Source: Avibacterium volantium_A (GTDB taxonomy: Bacteria; Pseudomonadota; Gammaproteobacteria; Enterobacterales; Pasteurellaceae). Taken from it: DNA of 43,509 nucleotides. The DNA is taken from NCBI RefSeq assembly GCF_049366555.1, contig NZ_JBMMGT010000023.1:1-43509 (forward strand). The letters are read 5' to 3'. Position numbers and translations under genes: made by a program. The notes beneath the pieces were generated by a model, which saw only the letters and a program-made list of their open reading frames with translations, was not told the origin of the DNA and did not search any database. Positions 16,509 through 25,554 of this stretch are shown here, piece after piece. Each line of letters starts with the position of its first letter. The first letter of the stretch is position 1.

Positions 16509-19133
16509 ATGAAAACAACCGCAGAAATTAGAAAATCTTTTCTCGATTTTTTCCATAGTAAAGGACACCAAATTGTCCCAAGCAGTTCGCTTGTTCCTGA
16601 AAATGATCCAACATTATTGTTCACCAACGCGGGAATGAACCAATTTAAAGATGTATTTCTTGGTTTAGACAAGCGCCCTTACAGCCGTGCGACAACCGCA
16701 CAACGCTGTGTACGTGCAGGCGGAAAACATAACGATTTAGAAAACGTGGGCTATACCGCGCGTCATCACACCTTCTTTGAAATGCTAGGAAATTTCAGCT
16801 TTGGTGATTATTTTAAACAAGACGCCATTCATTTTGCGTGGGAATATCTCACATCCGATGCGTGGTTAGGTTTACCAAAAGAGAAACTTTGGGTAACGGT
16901 GTATGAAACCGATGATGAAGCCTACGATATTTGGCACAACCAAGTTGGCGTGCCAGCAGAACGCATTATTCGCATTGGCGATAATAAAGGCGCGCCTTAT
17001 GCGTCAGATAATTTCTGGCAAATGGGTGATACTGGCCCGTGTGGTCCTTGTACCGAAATTTTCTATGATCACGGCGATCATATTTGGGGCGGCCCACCGG
17101 GTTCACCTGAAGAAGATGGCGATCGCTATATTGAGATCTGGAATATCGTATTTATGCAGTTCAACCGCCAAGCAGATGGCACAATGGAAAAATTACCAAA
17201 ACCGTCTGTGGATACGGGAATGGGCTTAGAGCGTATCACCGCTGTGTTACAGCACGTTAATTCCAACTACGATATTGATATTTTTAAAACACTTATCGCA
17301 AAAGCAGCAGAATTAACAGGCGAGAAAGATTTAGGCAATAAATCTTTGCGTGTAATTGCAGACCATATTCGTTCCTGTGCCTATTTGATCGCAGACGGCG
17401 TATTGCCATCTAACGAAGGGCGCGGTTATGTATTGCGCCGTATTATCCGCCGTGCCGTACGCCACGGACATTTACTTGGTGCGAAAGAGGCCTTTTTCTA
17501 CAAACTTGTGCCAACCCTTGCAGAAGTGATGGCGGAAGCTGGTCAAGAGATCAAAGAAAACCAAGCGCATATTGAAAAAATCTTACGCTTAGAAGAAGAG
17601 CAATTTGCGCGCACTTTAGAGCGTGGTTTAGCGCTATTAGATGACGCCTTAAGCCAAGTGAAAGACGGCGTGCTTTCTGGCGAAGTGGCATTCAAACTTT
17701 ATGATACCTTTGGTTTCCCACTGGATCTTACTGCCGATGTGTGCCGTGAACGTGGCATCACTATCGATGAAGCAGGCTTTGAGCGTGAAATGGAAGCGCA
17801 ACGCCAGCGCGCGCAATCAGCCAGCCAGTTTGGTATGGATTATAACAACGTCATTCGTGTGGACGGTTCAACCGCATTTGAAGGTTATAGCGAGTCAGAA
17901 AGTATCGCAAAAATCACCGCACTTTTCTACGAGGGCAAACCGGTAGAACAAATCAGCGCAGGACAAAGTGCGGTGGTAATTTTGGAAAATACGCCATTTT
18001 ATGCGGAATCTGGTGGTCAAGTGGGCGATACAGGGCGTTTAGAAGGGCAAGATTTCTTATTTAACGTTACTGATACGCAAAAATATGGTCAAGTATTTGG
18101 GCATATTGGTGCGCTTGCAGAAGGCACATTAAGCGTTGGACAATCGGTGAATGCCGTTGTTGATGTGGCACGCCGTAAACAAATTTCCTTAAACCACAGC
18201 GCAACGCACTTATTACACGCCGCATTACGCCAAGTGTTAGGTAAACACGTTGCGCAAAAAGGTTCGTTGGTATCAGACAATTTATTGCGTTTTGACTTTG
18301 CACAACCTGAAGCCATTTCTAAAGAACAGTTGTTTGAAGTGGAAAAATTAGTTAACCAACAAGTGCGTGCTAATCACCCTATTCAAACAGAAATTATGGA
18401 TTTAGATGCAGCGAAAGCAAAAGGCGCAATGGCATTATTTGGTGAAAAATACGCCGAACAGGTGCGAGTTTTAACAATGGGCGACTTTTCTATTGAACTT
18501 TGTGGCGGAATTCACGCCCAATATACGGGTGAGATTGGTTTGTTCAAAATCATCAGTGAAAGTGCCATTGCGGCGGGTATTCGCCGTATTGAGGCGGTAA
18601 CGGGCGAAACTGCCATTGATTGGCTTCACCAACAGCTTGGCGTGTTAAATCAAAGCGCAGACTTATTAAAATCTGATGTTTCTTCGCTGACGGATAAAAT
18701 CCAACAATTACAAGACAAAGCGAAGAAAGCAGAAAAAGAATTGCAACAACTCAAAGAGAAAGCTGCGATGCAAGCTGGATCGGATATTGCAAAAAGTGCG
18801 GTGAAAATTAACGGTGTTTCCGTGGTATTACAGCAACTTGACGGTGTGGAAACAAAATCGCTGCGTGTGATGGTTGATGATTTGAAAAATCAACTTGGCT
18901 CTGCAGTGATTGCCTTTGTTTCTGTATTTGAAGGTAAAGTAAATTTAGTGGTAGGCGTAACTGCTGATTTAACTGCAAAAGTCAAAGCAGGTGAGCTTGT
19001 TAATCTGATGGCTCAGCAAGTAGGCGGAAAAGGCGGTGGTCGTCCTGATATGGCAATGGCAGGCGGTTCACAACCTGAGAATGTCGAAAAAGCCCTTGCC
19101 GTTTGCGCTGACTGGTTAAATTCTCACTTATAA
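16509..19133 (+). CDS. alaS: Alanyl-tRNA synthetase
   Basis: Class II synthetase charging tRNA-Ala, 874 residues. Seen: catalytic core with FFHSKGHQIVPSSSLVPENDPTLLFTNAGM (motif 1 region), RHHTFFEMLGNFSFGDYF (motif 2) and the motif 3 GMGLERI. The editing domain carries the zinc-binding HSATHLLHAALR and CGGIHAQYTGEIG. A coiled coil (about 735-765) leads to a C-terminal DHHA1 domain with GGKGGGRPDMAMAGG. A frame opening at 16407 adds 34 residues foreign to the family; I use the ATG at 16509, which begins the standard MKTTAEIRKSFLDFF and has AAGGCA upstream. Three uptake signals lie inside (17916, 17966, 18794). Confidence 0.97.
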   Translation: MKTTAEIRKSFLDFFHSKGHQIVPSSSLVPENDPTLLFTNAGMNQFKDVFLGLDKRPYSRATTAQRCVRAGGKHNDLENVGYTARHHTFFEMLGNFSFGDYFKQDAIHFAWEYLTSDAWLGLPKEKLWVTVYETDDEAYDIWHNQVGVPAERIIRIGDNKGAPYASDNFWQMGDTGPCGPCTEIFYDHGDHIWGGPPGSPEEDGDRYIEIWNIVFMQFNRQADGTMEKLPKPSVDTGMGLERITAVLQHVNSNYDIDIFKTLIAKAAELTGEKDLGNKSLRVIADHIRSCAYLIADGVLPSNEGRGYVLRRIIRRAVRHGHLLGAKEAFFYKLVPTLAEVMAEAGQEIKENQAHIEKILRLEEEQFARTLERGLALLDDALSQVKDGVLSGEVAFKLYDTFGFPLDLTADVCRERGITIDEAGFEREMEAQRQRAQSASQFGMDYNNVIRVDGSTAFEGYSESESIAKITALFYEGKPVEQISAGQSAVVILENTPFYAESGGQVGDTGRLEGQDFLFNVTDTQKYGQVFGHIGALAEGTLSVGQSVNAVVDVARRKQISLNHSATHLLHAALRQVLGKHVAQKGSLVSDNLLRFDFAQPEAISKEQLFEVEKLVNQQVRANHPIQTEIMDLDAAKAKGAMALFGEKYAEQVRVLTMGDFSIELCGGIHAQYTGEIGLFKIISESAIAAGIRRIEAVTGETAIDWLHQQLGVLNQSADLLKSDVSSLTDKIQQLQDKAKKAEKELQQLKEKAAMQAGSDIAKSAVKINGVSVVLQQLDGVETKSLRVMVDDLKNQLGSAVIAFVSVFEGKVNLVVGVTADLTAKVKAGELVNLMAQQVGGKGGGRPDMAMAGGSQPENVEKALAVCADWLNSHL

Positions 19134-19148
19134 AATAAAAATTTTGTG

Positions 19149-19278
19149 CCGTAGCTCACAACTTTGCATTTCAGTCATCACGTTGTGAGCATAAGTACGG
19201 TAATATTTAGGGGTGATGTACCCTTGGATATAAGGGGTAAATGATCGATAGGGATGTCGAATAAAGGAAATGAGGAGG
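19149..19278 (+). promoter_or_regulatory. csrA leader with inverted repeat and several GGA motifs
   Basis: GCTCACAAC (19154-19162) and GTTGTGAGC (19182-19190) form a 9-bp stem, extended by CCGTA/TACGG at 19149-19153 and 19196-19200. No T run follows, so it is not a plain alaS terminator. Downstream are several GGA cores (TTGGAT, AGGGAT, AAGGAA) and the ribosome site GAGGAGG at 19272-19278. GGA motifs around the ribosome site are the usual CsrA target, so autoregulation is plausible. Confidence 0.5.
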
Positions 19279-19282
19279 TTGT

Positions 19283-19465
19283 ATGCTAATCTTAACCAGA
19301 AAAGTTGGCGAAAGCTTACTCATTGGTGATGAGATTTCTATTACGATATTAAGTGTTCGTGGTAATCAGATCAAAGTGGGTGTGAATGCCCCAAAAGAAG
19401 TGTCTGTCTATCGAGAAGAAATTTACCAACGTATTAGAGAAGCAAAAGATGAGCAATCATCTTAA
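19283..19465 (+). CDS. csrA: Carbon storage regulator CsrA
   Basis: A 60-residue RNA-binding homodimer that represses or stabilises mRNAs by binding GGA motifs. It begins MLILTRKVGESLLIGDEI, contains VRGNQIKVGVNAPKEV and VYREEIYQRI, and matches the family over its whole length; the RNA-contact residues Leu4 and Arg44 (in VYREE) are present. The ribosome site GAGGAGG is unusually strong and itself contains a GGA core. It follows alaS as in most gamma-proteobacteria and is 22 bases ahead of the phosphomannomutase. Confidence 0.97.
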   Translation: MLILTRKVGESLLIGDEISITILSVRGNQIKVGVNAPKEVSVYREEIYQRIREAKDEQSS

Positions 19466-19487
19466 TTAAGAAAAGGAAGTGGATGTT

Positions 19488-20852
19488 ATGGGTAAATTAA
19501 CTTGTTTTAAAGCGTATGATATTCGTGGTCGTTTGGGCGATGAATTGAATGTGGATATTGTCTATCGCATTGGTCGAGCATTTGGACAGTTTTTAAAGCC
19601 TAAAACTATCGTTGTTGGTGGTGATGTGCGTTTAACCAGTAAAGAATTAAAAAGTGCCGTAACAAACGGTCTATTAGACTCTGGGGTAAACGTGATTGAT
19701 TTAGGCGAAACGGGAACCGAGGAAGTTTACTTCGCCACTTCTTTTCTTAAAGCCGATGGCGGAATTGAAGTAACCGCAAGCCATAATCCGATGGATTACA
19801 ATGGCTTAAAATTGGTGCGTGAGGGTTCACGTCCAATTAGTGCGGATACTGGGCTTGCTGATATTCAACGCTTAGCAGAGGAAAATAATTTTCCACCTGT
19901 TACGCAACGTGGTGAATATAAGCAACTTTCCGTATTAGGTGATTACGTTGAGCATTTATTATCTTATATCAATTTAGATAATTTAAAACCAATGAAATTG
20001 GTGATTAACTCAGGAAATGGCGCAGCAGGGCACGTTATTGATGCCATTGAAGCGCAATTCCGGGCAAAACGTGTGCCGGTGGAATTTATTAAAGTGCATA
20101 ACAATCCAGATGGTACATTCCCAAATGGGATTCCAAACCCGATCTTGCACGAAAATCGTCAAGATACCATTGATGCCGTGCTTGAGCATAAAGCGGATAT
20201 GGGCATTGCCTTTGACGGTGATTTTGACCGCTGTTTCTTATTCGATGAAAACGGTAACTTTATTGAGGGTTACTACATTGTTGGATTACTTGGTCAAGCC
20301 TTCTTGCAAAAAAATAAAGGGGCGAAAATCATTTATGATCCACGCTTAATTTGGAATACGGTTAAATTGGTGGAAGAAAATGGCGGTGAGGCAGTAATGT
20401 CGAAATCAGGCCACTCTTTCATTAAAGAAAAAATGCGTGCCGTTGATGCCATTTATGGTGGGGAAATGAGCGCACACCACTATTTCCGTGATTTCTTCTA
20501 CTGCGACAGTGGAATGATCCCTTGGTTATTAGTGATGGAATTAGTTTGCACCACAGGCAAATCATTAGGCGAATTAGTTAATGAAAGTATTAATACTTTC
20601 CCATCTCCGGGCGAAATTAATAGTAAATTAACCGATGCCAAAGCGGCGATTGCGCGCGTTCGTGCCGCCTATGAAAAAGAGGCTATTTCAGTAGATGAAA
20701 TTGATGGTATCAGTATTGAATATCCAAATTGGCGTTTCAATTTGCGTACATCAAACACTGAACCTGTGGTACGTTTAAACCTTGAAACGCGTGGCGATAA
20801 AGAGTTAATGGCGGAAAAAACAGAAGAAATTCTGGCATTATTACGTCAATAA
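19488..20852 (+). CDS. manB: Phosphomannomutase/phosphoglucomutase (ManB/CpsG type)
   Basis: Alpha-D-phosphohexomutase interconverting hexose 1- and 6-phosphates, most likely mannose, supplying GDP-sugars for surface glycans. The 454-residue protein has the four family domains: FKAYDIRGRLGDELN, the active-site loop TASHNPMDYNGLK whose Ser is phosphorylated, the metal loop DGDFDRCF, the sugar loop GEMSAHHYF, and the phosphate loop RTSNTEP. The ATG at 19488 has AAGGAAG upstream; a GTG three codons earlier is in frame but worse placed. It lies between csrA and galU, where I remember csrA and galU being direct neighbours in H. influenzae. Substrate choice (mannose or glucose) cannot be settled from sequence. 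Confidence 0.9.
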   Translation: MGKLTCFKAYDIRGRLGDELNVDIVYRIGRAFGQFLKPKTIVVGGDVRLTSKELKSAVTNGLLDSGVNVIDLGETGTEEVYFATSFLKADGGIEVTASHNPMDYNGLKLVREGSRPISADTGLADIQRLAEENNFPPVTQRGEYKQLSVLGDYVEHLLSYINLDNLKPMKLVINSGNGAAGHVIDAIEAQFRAKRVPVEFIKVHNNPDGTFPNGIPNPILHENRQDTIDAVLEHKADMGIAFDGDFDRCFLFDENGNFIEGYYIVGLLGQAFLQKNKGAKIIYDPRLIWNTVKLVEENGGEAVMSKSGHSFIKEKMRAVDAIYGGEMSAHHYFRDFFYCDSGMIPWLLVMELVCTTGKSLGELVNESINTFPSPGEINSKLTDAKAAIARVRAAYEKEAISVDEIDGISIEYPNWRFNLRTSNTEPVVRLNLETRGDKELMAEKTEEILALLRQ

Positions 20853-20896
20853 TTTGCGAAAAAAGCACCGCACTTTTGTTTGCGGCATCGCTTATC

Positions 20897-20933
20897 AAAG
20901 TGGCTATCTGAGATAGCCGCTTTGCTATTTTTG
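20897..20933 (+). terminator. Terminator after the phosphomannomutase
   Basis: AAAGTGGCTATC (20897-20908) pairs with GATAGCCGCTTT (20912-20923), with one wobble, and is followed by GCTATTTTTG. Uptake signals of opposite orientation flank it (20867-20875 and 20951-20959). Confidence 0.75.
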
Positions 20934-20993
20934 CAACGACCCCATTATTAAAGTGCGGTTGTTTTTTTAGAAATTTTTACAAAAGGAAAACCA

Positions 20994-21881
20994 ATGAAAG
21001 TCATTATTCCTGTTGCAGGTCTTGGGACGCGAATGTTACCTGCGACAAAAGCCATTCCTAAAGAAATGCTAACCCTTGTGGATAAGCCATTGATCCAGTA
21101 TGTGGTGAATGAGTGCGCGGCAGCAGGGGTAAAAGAAATTGTCCTTGTTACCCACTCTTCAAAAAATGCCATTGAAAACCATTTTGACACGTCTTTTGAA
21201 TTGGAAACAATGTTGGAAAAGCGGGTAAAACGCCAATTATTAGAAGAAGTGCGTTCTATTTGCCCGAAAGACGTAACCATTATGCACGTTCGTCAAGGTA
21301 ATGCCAAAGGTTTAGGGCACGCGGTGTTATGTGCCTTGCCTGTTGTGGGTAAAGAGCCTTTTGCGGTGGTGCTGCCTGATGTATTACTCACCGATTTCAG
21401 CGCTGATCAGCGTAAAGAAAATTTGGCGGCAATGATCAAACGCTTTAAAGAAACCAATGCCAGCCAAATCTTGGTTGAGCCAGTTTCTGAGCAAGACATC
21501 AGTAGTTATGGTATTGTCGATTGTGAGGGCGTGCAGTTTAACCCAGGCGAAAGTGCGAAGATTAAACGCATCGTAGAAAAACCAGCGGTGGAAGATGCGC
21601 CATCTAATCTTGCTGTAGTGGGGCGCTATGTGTTCTCCGCAAGCATTTGGGATTTATTGGCAAAAACGCCAGTGGGCGTGGGCGATGAAATTCAGCTCAC
21701 CGATGCCATTGATATGTTAATTGAAAAAGAAACCGTTGAAGCCTTCTATCAAACAGGCGGCAATTTTGATTGCGGGGACAAATTAGGCTATATGCAAGCC
21801 TTTGTGGAATATGGAGTAAATCACCCTAAACTGGGCAGTGAGTTTCGTGCTTATTTGAAGAAATTTGTGAAAACCCTTTGA
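20994..21881 (+). CDS. galU: UTP-glucose-1-phosphate uridylyltransferase
   Basis: Makes UDP-glucose for lipo-oligosaccharide and capsule synthesis. The 295 residues show the nucleotidyltransferase signature VIPVAGLGTRMLPATKAIPKEML, the QGNAKGLGHAV uridine loop, VVLPDVLL, the sugar-binding VEKP and GRYVF motifs, and FDCGDKLGYMQAF near the C-terminus. This matches bacterial GalU rather than GalF or RmlA. The ATG at 20994 follows AAAAGGAAAACC. With the upstream phosphohexomutase it forms a sugar-nucleotide supply pair, but a terminator-like hairpin lies between them. Confidence 0.96.
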   Translation: MKVIIPVAGLGTRMLPATKAIPKEMLTLVDKPLIQYVVNECAAAGVKEIVLVTHSSKNAIENHFDTSFELETMLEKRVKRQLLEEVRSICPKDVTIMHVRQGNAKGLGHAVLCALPVVGKEPFAVVLPDVLLTDFSADQRKENLAAMIKRFKETNASQILVEPVSEQDISSYGIVDCEGVQFNPGESAKIKRIVEKPAVEDAPSNLAVVGRYVFSASIWDLLAKTPVGVGDEIQLTDAIDMLIEKETVEAFYQTGGNFDCGDKLGYMQAFVEYGVNHPKLGSEFRAYLKKFVKTL

Positions 21882-21896
21882 TATTTTCTATTCAGT

Positions 21897-21931
21897 AAAG
21901 GAATTATGGTTAAACATAATTCCTTTTTTAC
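21897..21931 (+). terminator. Intrinsic terminator of galU
   Basis: AAAGGAATTATG (21897-21908) pairs perfectly with CATAATTCCTTT (21915-21926) around GTTAAA, followed by more T. Confidence 0.93.
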
Positions 21932-22145
21932 TTTTCTTGTGTGATGGATAAATTTTTAAATATTGTCCAATTTTTCCCCTTATTTTTAAGTGATTTTCAG
22001 ATTTTCTGCGATAATTCCTGAAAAAATTAAATCTACCTTGACAAAAAAATCATAAAACCCTATAACTTCTCGGTTTTCTAGTGAAAAATCATTTGGTTTA
22101 TTCATTCATATAAAATTAAATACTTGATTTTTAGAGGTTAATAAA

Positions 22146-23447
22146 ATGTTATCTGGAAAAGATATTGCTGTTTTGGGAATGATGATTTTCTCCCTATTTT
22201 TAGGGGCAGGAAACATTATTTTTCCACCAATGGAAGGCTATCACGCAGGGAATGTATGGTTTTGGGGCGCGTTAGGTTTTCTATTAACCGGTGTGTTAAT
22301 GCCTTTCATCACCTTGATTGTTGTTACCTTAAAAGGGCGTGGTGAGGCGCTATCGGTTGATTTGCCAAAATGGGCGCACGTTACATTCTGGACAATTTTG
22401 TATTTAGTGATTGGTTCAACTTTTGCAATGCCAAGGGTAACCAATGTGGCTTATGAAATGGCTTGGCAGCCGTTGAATTTATTCTCTGGCGAATATTCCC
22501 ATATTATTTTTGTAACGATTTTTAATTTAATTGGTATGGGATTTATGCTTGGGCGCAGCACAATGATTTCCAGTATTGGGAAATTTATGGCGCCAGCTTT
22601 GCTTGTTTTATTGGTGATTGTTGCCTTTGAAGTGGTCAATTATCCGCTTTCTCCGATCGTTGAGCCAAGTGGCGCTTATCAAGATCATTCAGCAGTTGCC
22701 ACAGGTTTGATCGGTGGTTATCAAACAATGGACGTACTTTCTGCAATGGCATTTGGTGGTATTGTGGCGCGTGCTTTGGCAGTGAAAGGCGTGTCAGATA
22801 AAAAAGCGATTGTGCGCTACACGCTGATTGCAGGCACGGTTTCCGTTGTGCTACTCAGTTTGCTTTATTTGTGCTTATTCTATTTAGGTGCAACAGGGGA
22901 GCAAGTTGCAAAAACCTCAAGCAATGGCGGACAGCTTTTCGCTCAATATGTGAACGTATTGTTTGGGCGTGAGGGCTCTTGGATTATGAGTGGTATCGTG
23001 CTTTTAGCCAATTTAACCACCCTTGTGGGCGTAACCAGTGCTTGTGCGGACTATTTCTCAAAATTCCACCCACGTTTAAATTACACGTTCTTTGTGGTGT
23101 TATTTACCATCAGCACCATTATTATTTCTGAAACAGGGCTAAACACCTTATTACGCGTTACAATTCCTGCGTTATTGCTGATCTACCCTATCGCCATTAT
23201 GCTCGTTGCAATGCAGCTGGTACGCGAAAAATTAGGCATTAGCCGCACAGGTTACAACTTAATTATTGGCATTACCGCCTTGTTTAGTATTACAGATAGC
23301 CTAAAAAATATGGAATTATTACCGCACTTTATTCAAAGCCTATTAGAAAAAGTGCCATTACATCAAGAGGGCTTAACCTGGTTACTGCCAACATTGCTAA
23401 TGGTTGTGTTATGCACCTTGTTTAAAGCAAAAAAAGTTTCCGCCTAA
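22146..23447 (+). CDS. brnQ: Branched-chain amino acid transporter BrnQ (LIVCS family)
   Basis: Inner-membrane cation symporter for leucine, isoleucine and valine; 433 residues with about twelve hydrophobic helices. Family motifs: FSLFLGAGNIIFPPMEGYHAG at the N-terminus, STFAMPRVTNVAYEMA, YQTMDVLSAMAFGGIV, and LANLTTLVGVTSACADYF. The 219 bases upstream are AT-rich and hold no motif I can name with confidence. The gene is monocistronic, ends in a terminator, and contains an uptake signal near its 3' end (23321-23329). Confidence 0.95.
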   Translation: MLSGKDIAVLGMMIFSLFLGAGNIIFPPMEGYHAGNVWFWGALGFLLTGVLMPFITLIVVTLKGRGEALSVDLPKWAHVTFWTILYLVIGSTFAMPRVTNVAYEMAWQPLNLFSGEYSHIIFVTIFNLIGMGFMLGRSTMISSIGKFMAPALLVLLVIVAFEVVNYPLSPIVEPSGAYQDHSAVATGLIGGYQTMDVLSAMAFGGIVARALAVKGVSDKKAIVRYTLIAGTVSVVLLSLLYLCLFYLGATGEQVAKTSSNGGQLFAQYVNVLFGREGSWIMSGIVLLANLTTLVGVTSACADYFSKFHPRLNYTFFVVLFTISTIIISETGLNTLLRVTIPALLLIYPIAIMLVAMQLVREKLGISRTGYNLIIGITALFSITDSLKNMELLPHFIQSLLEKVPLHQEGLTWLLPTLLMVVLCTLFKAKKVSA

Positions 23448-23452
23448 TTTCC

Positions 23453-23480
23453 AAGCCCTCCGTTGTGAGGGCTTAATTTT
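23453..23480 (+). terminator. Intrinsic terminator of brnQ
   Basis: AAGCCCTC (23453-23460) pairs with GAGGGCTT (23467-23474) around CGTTGT, then AATTTT. An uptake signal follows immediately (23482-23490). Confidence 0.85.
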
Positions 23481-23563
23481 AAAGTGCGGTGGTTTTTTTA
23501 TTATTTTGATCTTTCATTATTCAGCGGTAAAATTCGCACACCGAAATTGAATGAGAAAAAATT

Positions 23564-24046
23564 ATGTTAGATATTGTGCTATATGAGCCAGAAATTCCGC
23601 AAAATACAGGGAATATTATCCGTCTTTGTGCGAATACTGGCTTTCGTTTACATTTAATTGAGCCACTTGGCTTTACTTGGGACGACAAACGGTTACGCCG
23701 TTCAGGATTGGATTATCACGAATTTGCAGAAATTAAAAAGCACAAAACCTTTGCCGATTTTCTTGCGGCAGAACAGCCTAAACGCTTGTTTGCGATGACA
23801 ACCAAAGGGCGGCTAGCACATAGCCAAGTTTCCTTTCAAGCAGGGGATTATTTGATGTTTGGCCCTGAAACCCGCGGTATTCCAATGGCGATTTTAGACG
23901 AAATGCCAATGGAACAGAAAATTCGCATTCCAATGACAGAAAATAGCCGTAGTATGAATTTATCCAATTCTGTTGCTGTGGCTGTTTATGAAGCGTGGCG
24001 ACAACTTAATTATGCAGGGGCGATTAATTTTGACTCTGAGTTATAA
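23564..24046 (+). CDS. trmL: tRNA (cytidine/uridine-34-2'-O)-methyltransferase TrmL
   Basis: SPOUT-class methyltransferase that 2'-O-methylates the wobble base of the two tRNA-Leu isoacceptors. The 160-residue length fits the minimalist YibK/TrmL type. Motifs: N-terminal LYEPEIPQNTGNIIRLCANTG, LDYHEF, and the SAM-binding trefoil knot formed by MFGPETRGIP, IRIPM and SRSMNLSNSVAVAVYEA. It is flanked by terminators and so probably monocistronic. Confidence 0.96.
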   Translation: MLDIVLYEPEIPQNTGNIIRLCANTGFRLHLIEPLGFTWDDKRLRRSGLDYHEFAEIKKHKTFADFLAAEQPKRLFAMTTKGRLAHSQVSFQAGDYLMFGPETRGIPMAILDEMPMEQKIRIPMTENSRSMNLSNSVAVAVYEAWRQLNYAGAINFDSEL

Positions 24047-24051
24047 CAAAT

Positions 24052-24079
24052 AAGGCACGGGAGAATCCGCGCCTTTTTG
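24052..24079 (+). terminator. Terminator of trmL
   Basis: AAGGCACGG (24052-24060) pairs with CCGCGCCTT (24067-24075), with one mismatch and a 6-base loop, then T. It lies between the convergent trmL and nfuA. Confidence 0.85.
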
Positions 24080-24091
24080 TTTGTTTTACGA

Positions 24092-24676
24092 TTAATAATA
24101 AGAATGCTCACCGCGTTGATGTTCGGTTACGTCTTTCGCCCCTTTTAATTCACCAGGGAACAAACTCACCAGTTGTTTTTCAATACCATCTTTTAGCGTC
24201 ACATCGACCATTGAACAACCGTTACAGCCACCGCCAAATTGTAAAATTGCATAACCATCTTCAGTCAGATCAATTAAGGTGATATGTCCACCGTGGCCTG
24301 CTAGTTGCGGATTAATTTGGGTTTGAATGACATATTCCACGCGTTCAATTAAAGGGGCATCGTCTGCCACTTTACGCATTTTCGCATTCGGCGCCTTAAG
24401 GGTAAGTTGCGAGCCTAATTCTTCCGTAACATAATCAATTTCCGCGTCTTCCAAAAATGGTAAGCTCACTTCATCAACAAAGGCGGAGAACGTATCATAT
24501 TTCATTTCTGTATCGGTGGCTTCCACGCTGTTTGGTGGGCAGTAAGACACCCCACATTCCGCACTTGGCGTGCCGGGATTCACCACAAAAATGCGGATAT
24601 TTGCGCCTTCTTCTTGCTGATCTAATAAACGGCGAAAATGCGCTTGCGCCGCGTCAGAAATCGTAATTTGTTGCAT
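24092..24676 (-). CDS. nfuA: Fe-S biogenesis protein NfuA
   Basis: Cytosolic iron-sulfur carrier of 194 residues. The N-terminal degenerate A-type domain (about 1-95, ITISDAAQAHFRRLL) lacks the full cysteine set of working A-type carriers. The C-terminal Nfu domain has CNGCSMVDVTLKDGIE, whose CxxC binds a 4Fe-4S cluster between two subunits, and GGHITLID. In E. coli it supports cluster delivery under oxidative stress and iron limitation. It lies 108 bases downstream of comF on the same strand and may share the competence-controlled transcript, as the spacer shows no clear terminator. Confidence 0.96.
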   Translation of the reverse strand: MQQITISDAAQAHFRRLLDQQEEGANIRIFVVNPGTPSAECGVSYCPPNSVEATDTEMKYDTFSAFVDEVSLPFLEDAEIDYVTEELGSQLTLKAPNAKMRKVADDAPLIERVEYVIQTQINPQLAGHGGHITLIDLTEDGYAILQFGGGCNGCSMVDVTLKDGIEKQLVSLFPGELKGAKDVTEHQRGEHSYY

Positions 24677-24784
24677 TATTTATTCCTCAGTAATACTTGA
24701 GCTAGATAGTCAGGCATCATACCGCTAGATAGACTTTTTTTCCACCTTTTCTTTTATTTGGTGTTTTCTATAATCAAGGAATTG

Positions 24785-25474
24785 CTAAGTATGGAAAGCC
24801 CGAGCGAGCCCCCAAACTTGAATATTTTCCACCCCTAATTGACGAAAATGTTTAGCGATTTCGTTTAAGGTTGAACCTGTGGTGATCACATCATCAACCA
24901 ACGCAATGGAACGATAATTTATCTCTTGATTAGCAAACTTAAAGGCGTGTTTTAAATTTTGCCTGCGCGCCTTAGCGTTTAAACCAAGCTGAGGCGGTGT
25001 TTGTTTTATCCGTTGAATAAATTGCGAATGACAAGGAATATTCAGCCATTTGGATAAATGTTTAGCGACTAAATCAGATTGATTATAACCTCGCCTCCAT
25101 TGACGAAAATGGTGCAGTGGCACAGGAAAAATCGCTTGTGGAAAGTGTAGGGAATGCTGTCGTCTTGCTTCATAAAGCGCTAATAGAAGCAAGCGTGCTA
25201 AGGTTTTGTCTAACCAAAAGAGATGGTGGAATTTGAATTGTTGAATTAATTCCGATATAGGGGGATCATATTTGCTTATGATGACTATTTGATCCCAAAG
25301 AGGAGTAACAGTTGTGCAATGTCCACAATGTTTAACGTAACTTGGGGTTGGCATTCCGCAACAACCACAATAGATGTAACATTTCATTGCTTTATTGCAA
25401 GTTGTGCATATACCCTGTTTCTCTTGTGATAAAACTTGTTGGCATAATACACAACGAAAACCGAAAAAATTCAC
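24785..25474 (-). CDS. comF: ComF, phosphoribosyltransferase-like competence protein
   Basis: A 229-residue ComF/GntX-family protein required for DNA uptake or processing during transformation in H. influenzae (Com101A); the reaction is unclear. The N-terminal zinc ribbon has four Cys pairs (CVLC, CTTC, CGCC, CGHC). The C-terminal phosphoribosyltransferase-like domain has RRGYNQSDLVAKHL and the PRPP loop ALVDDVITTGSTLNE. I choose the GTG at 25474, giving MNFFGFRC as in relatives, over a TTG one codon upstream. A competence-type CRP-S site lies about 85 bases upstream. The comA-E genes that precede comF in H. influenzae, as I remember it, are absent here: a divergent Cof-type phosphatase takes their place. 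Confidence 0.92.
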   Translation of the reverse strand: MNFFGFRCVLCQQVLSQEKQGICTTCNKAMKCYIYCGCCGMPTPSYVKHCGHCTTVTPLWDQIVIISKYDPPISELIQQFKFHHLFWLDKTLARLLLLALYEARRQHSLHFPQAIFPVPLHHFRQWRRGYNQSDLVAKHLSKWLNIPCHSQFIQRIKQTPPQLGLNAKARRQNLKHAFKFANQEINYRSIALVDDVITTGSTLNEIAKHFRQLGVENIQVWGLARAFHT

Positions 25475-25554
25475 CAATTTTCCACCGCACTTCTCTTTTG
25501 GTTGAACTCACTATAATTGATTTTTTTGATAAAAAAACTTTTTCTGATCAATTT

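Noticed and set aside
20861..20960. Opposed uptake signals around 20.9 kb as a terminator
   Set aside because: They are about 75 bases apart; the AAAGTGGCTATC hairpin between them is the better terminator.
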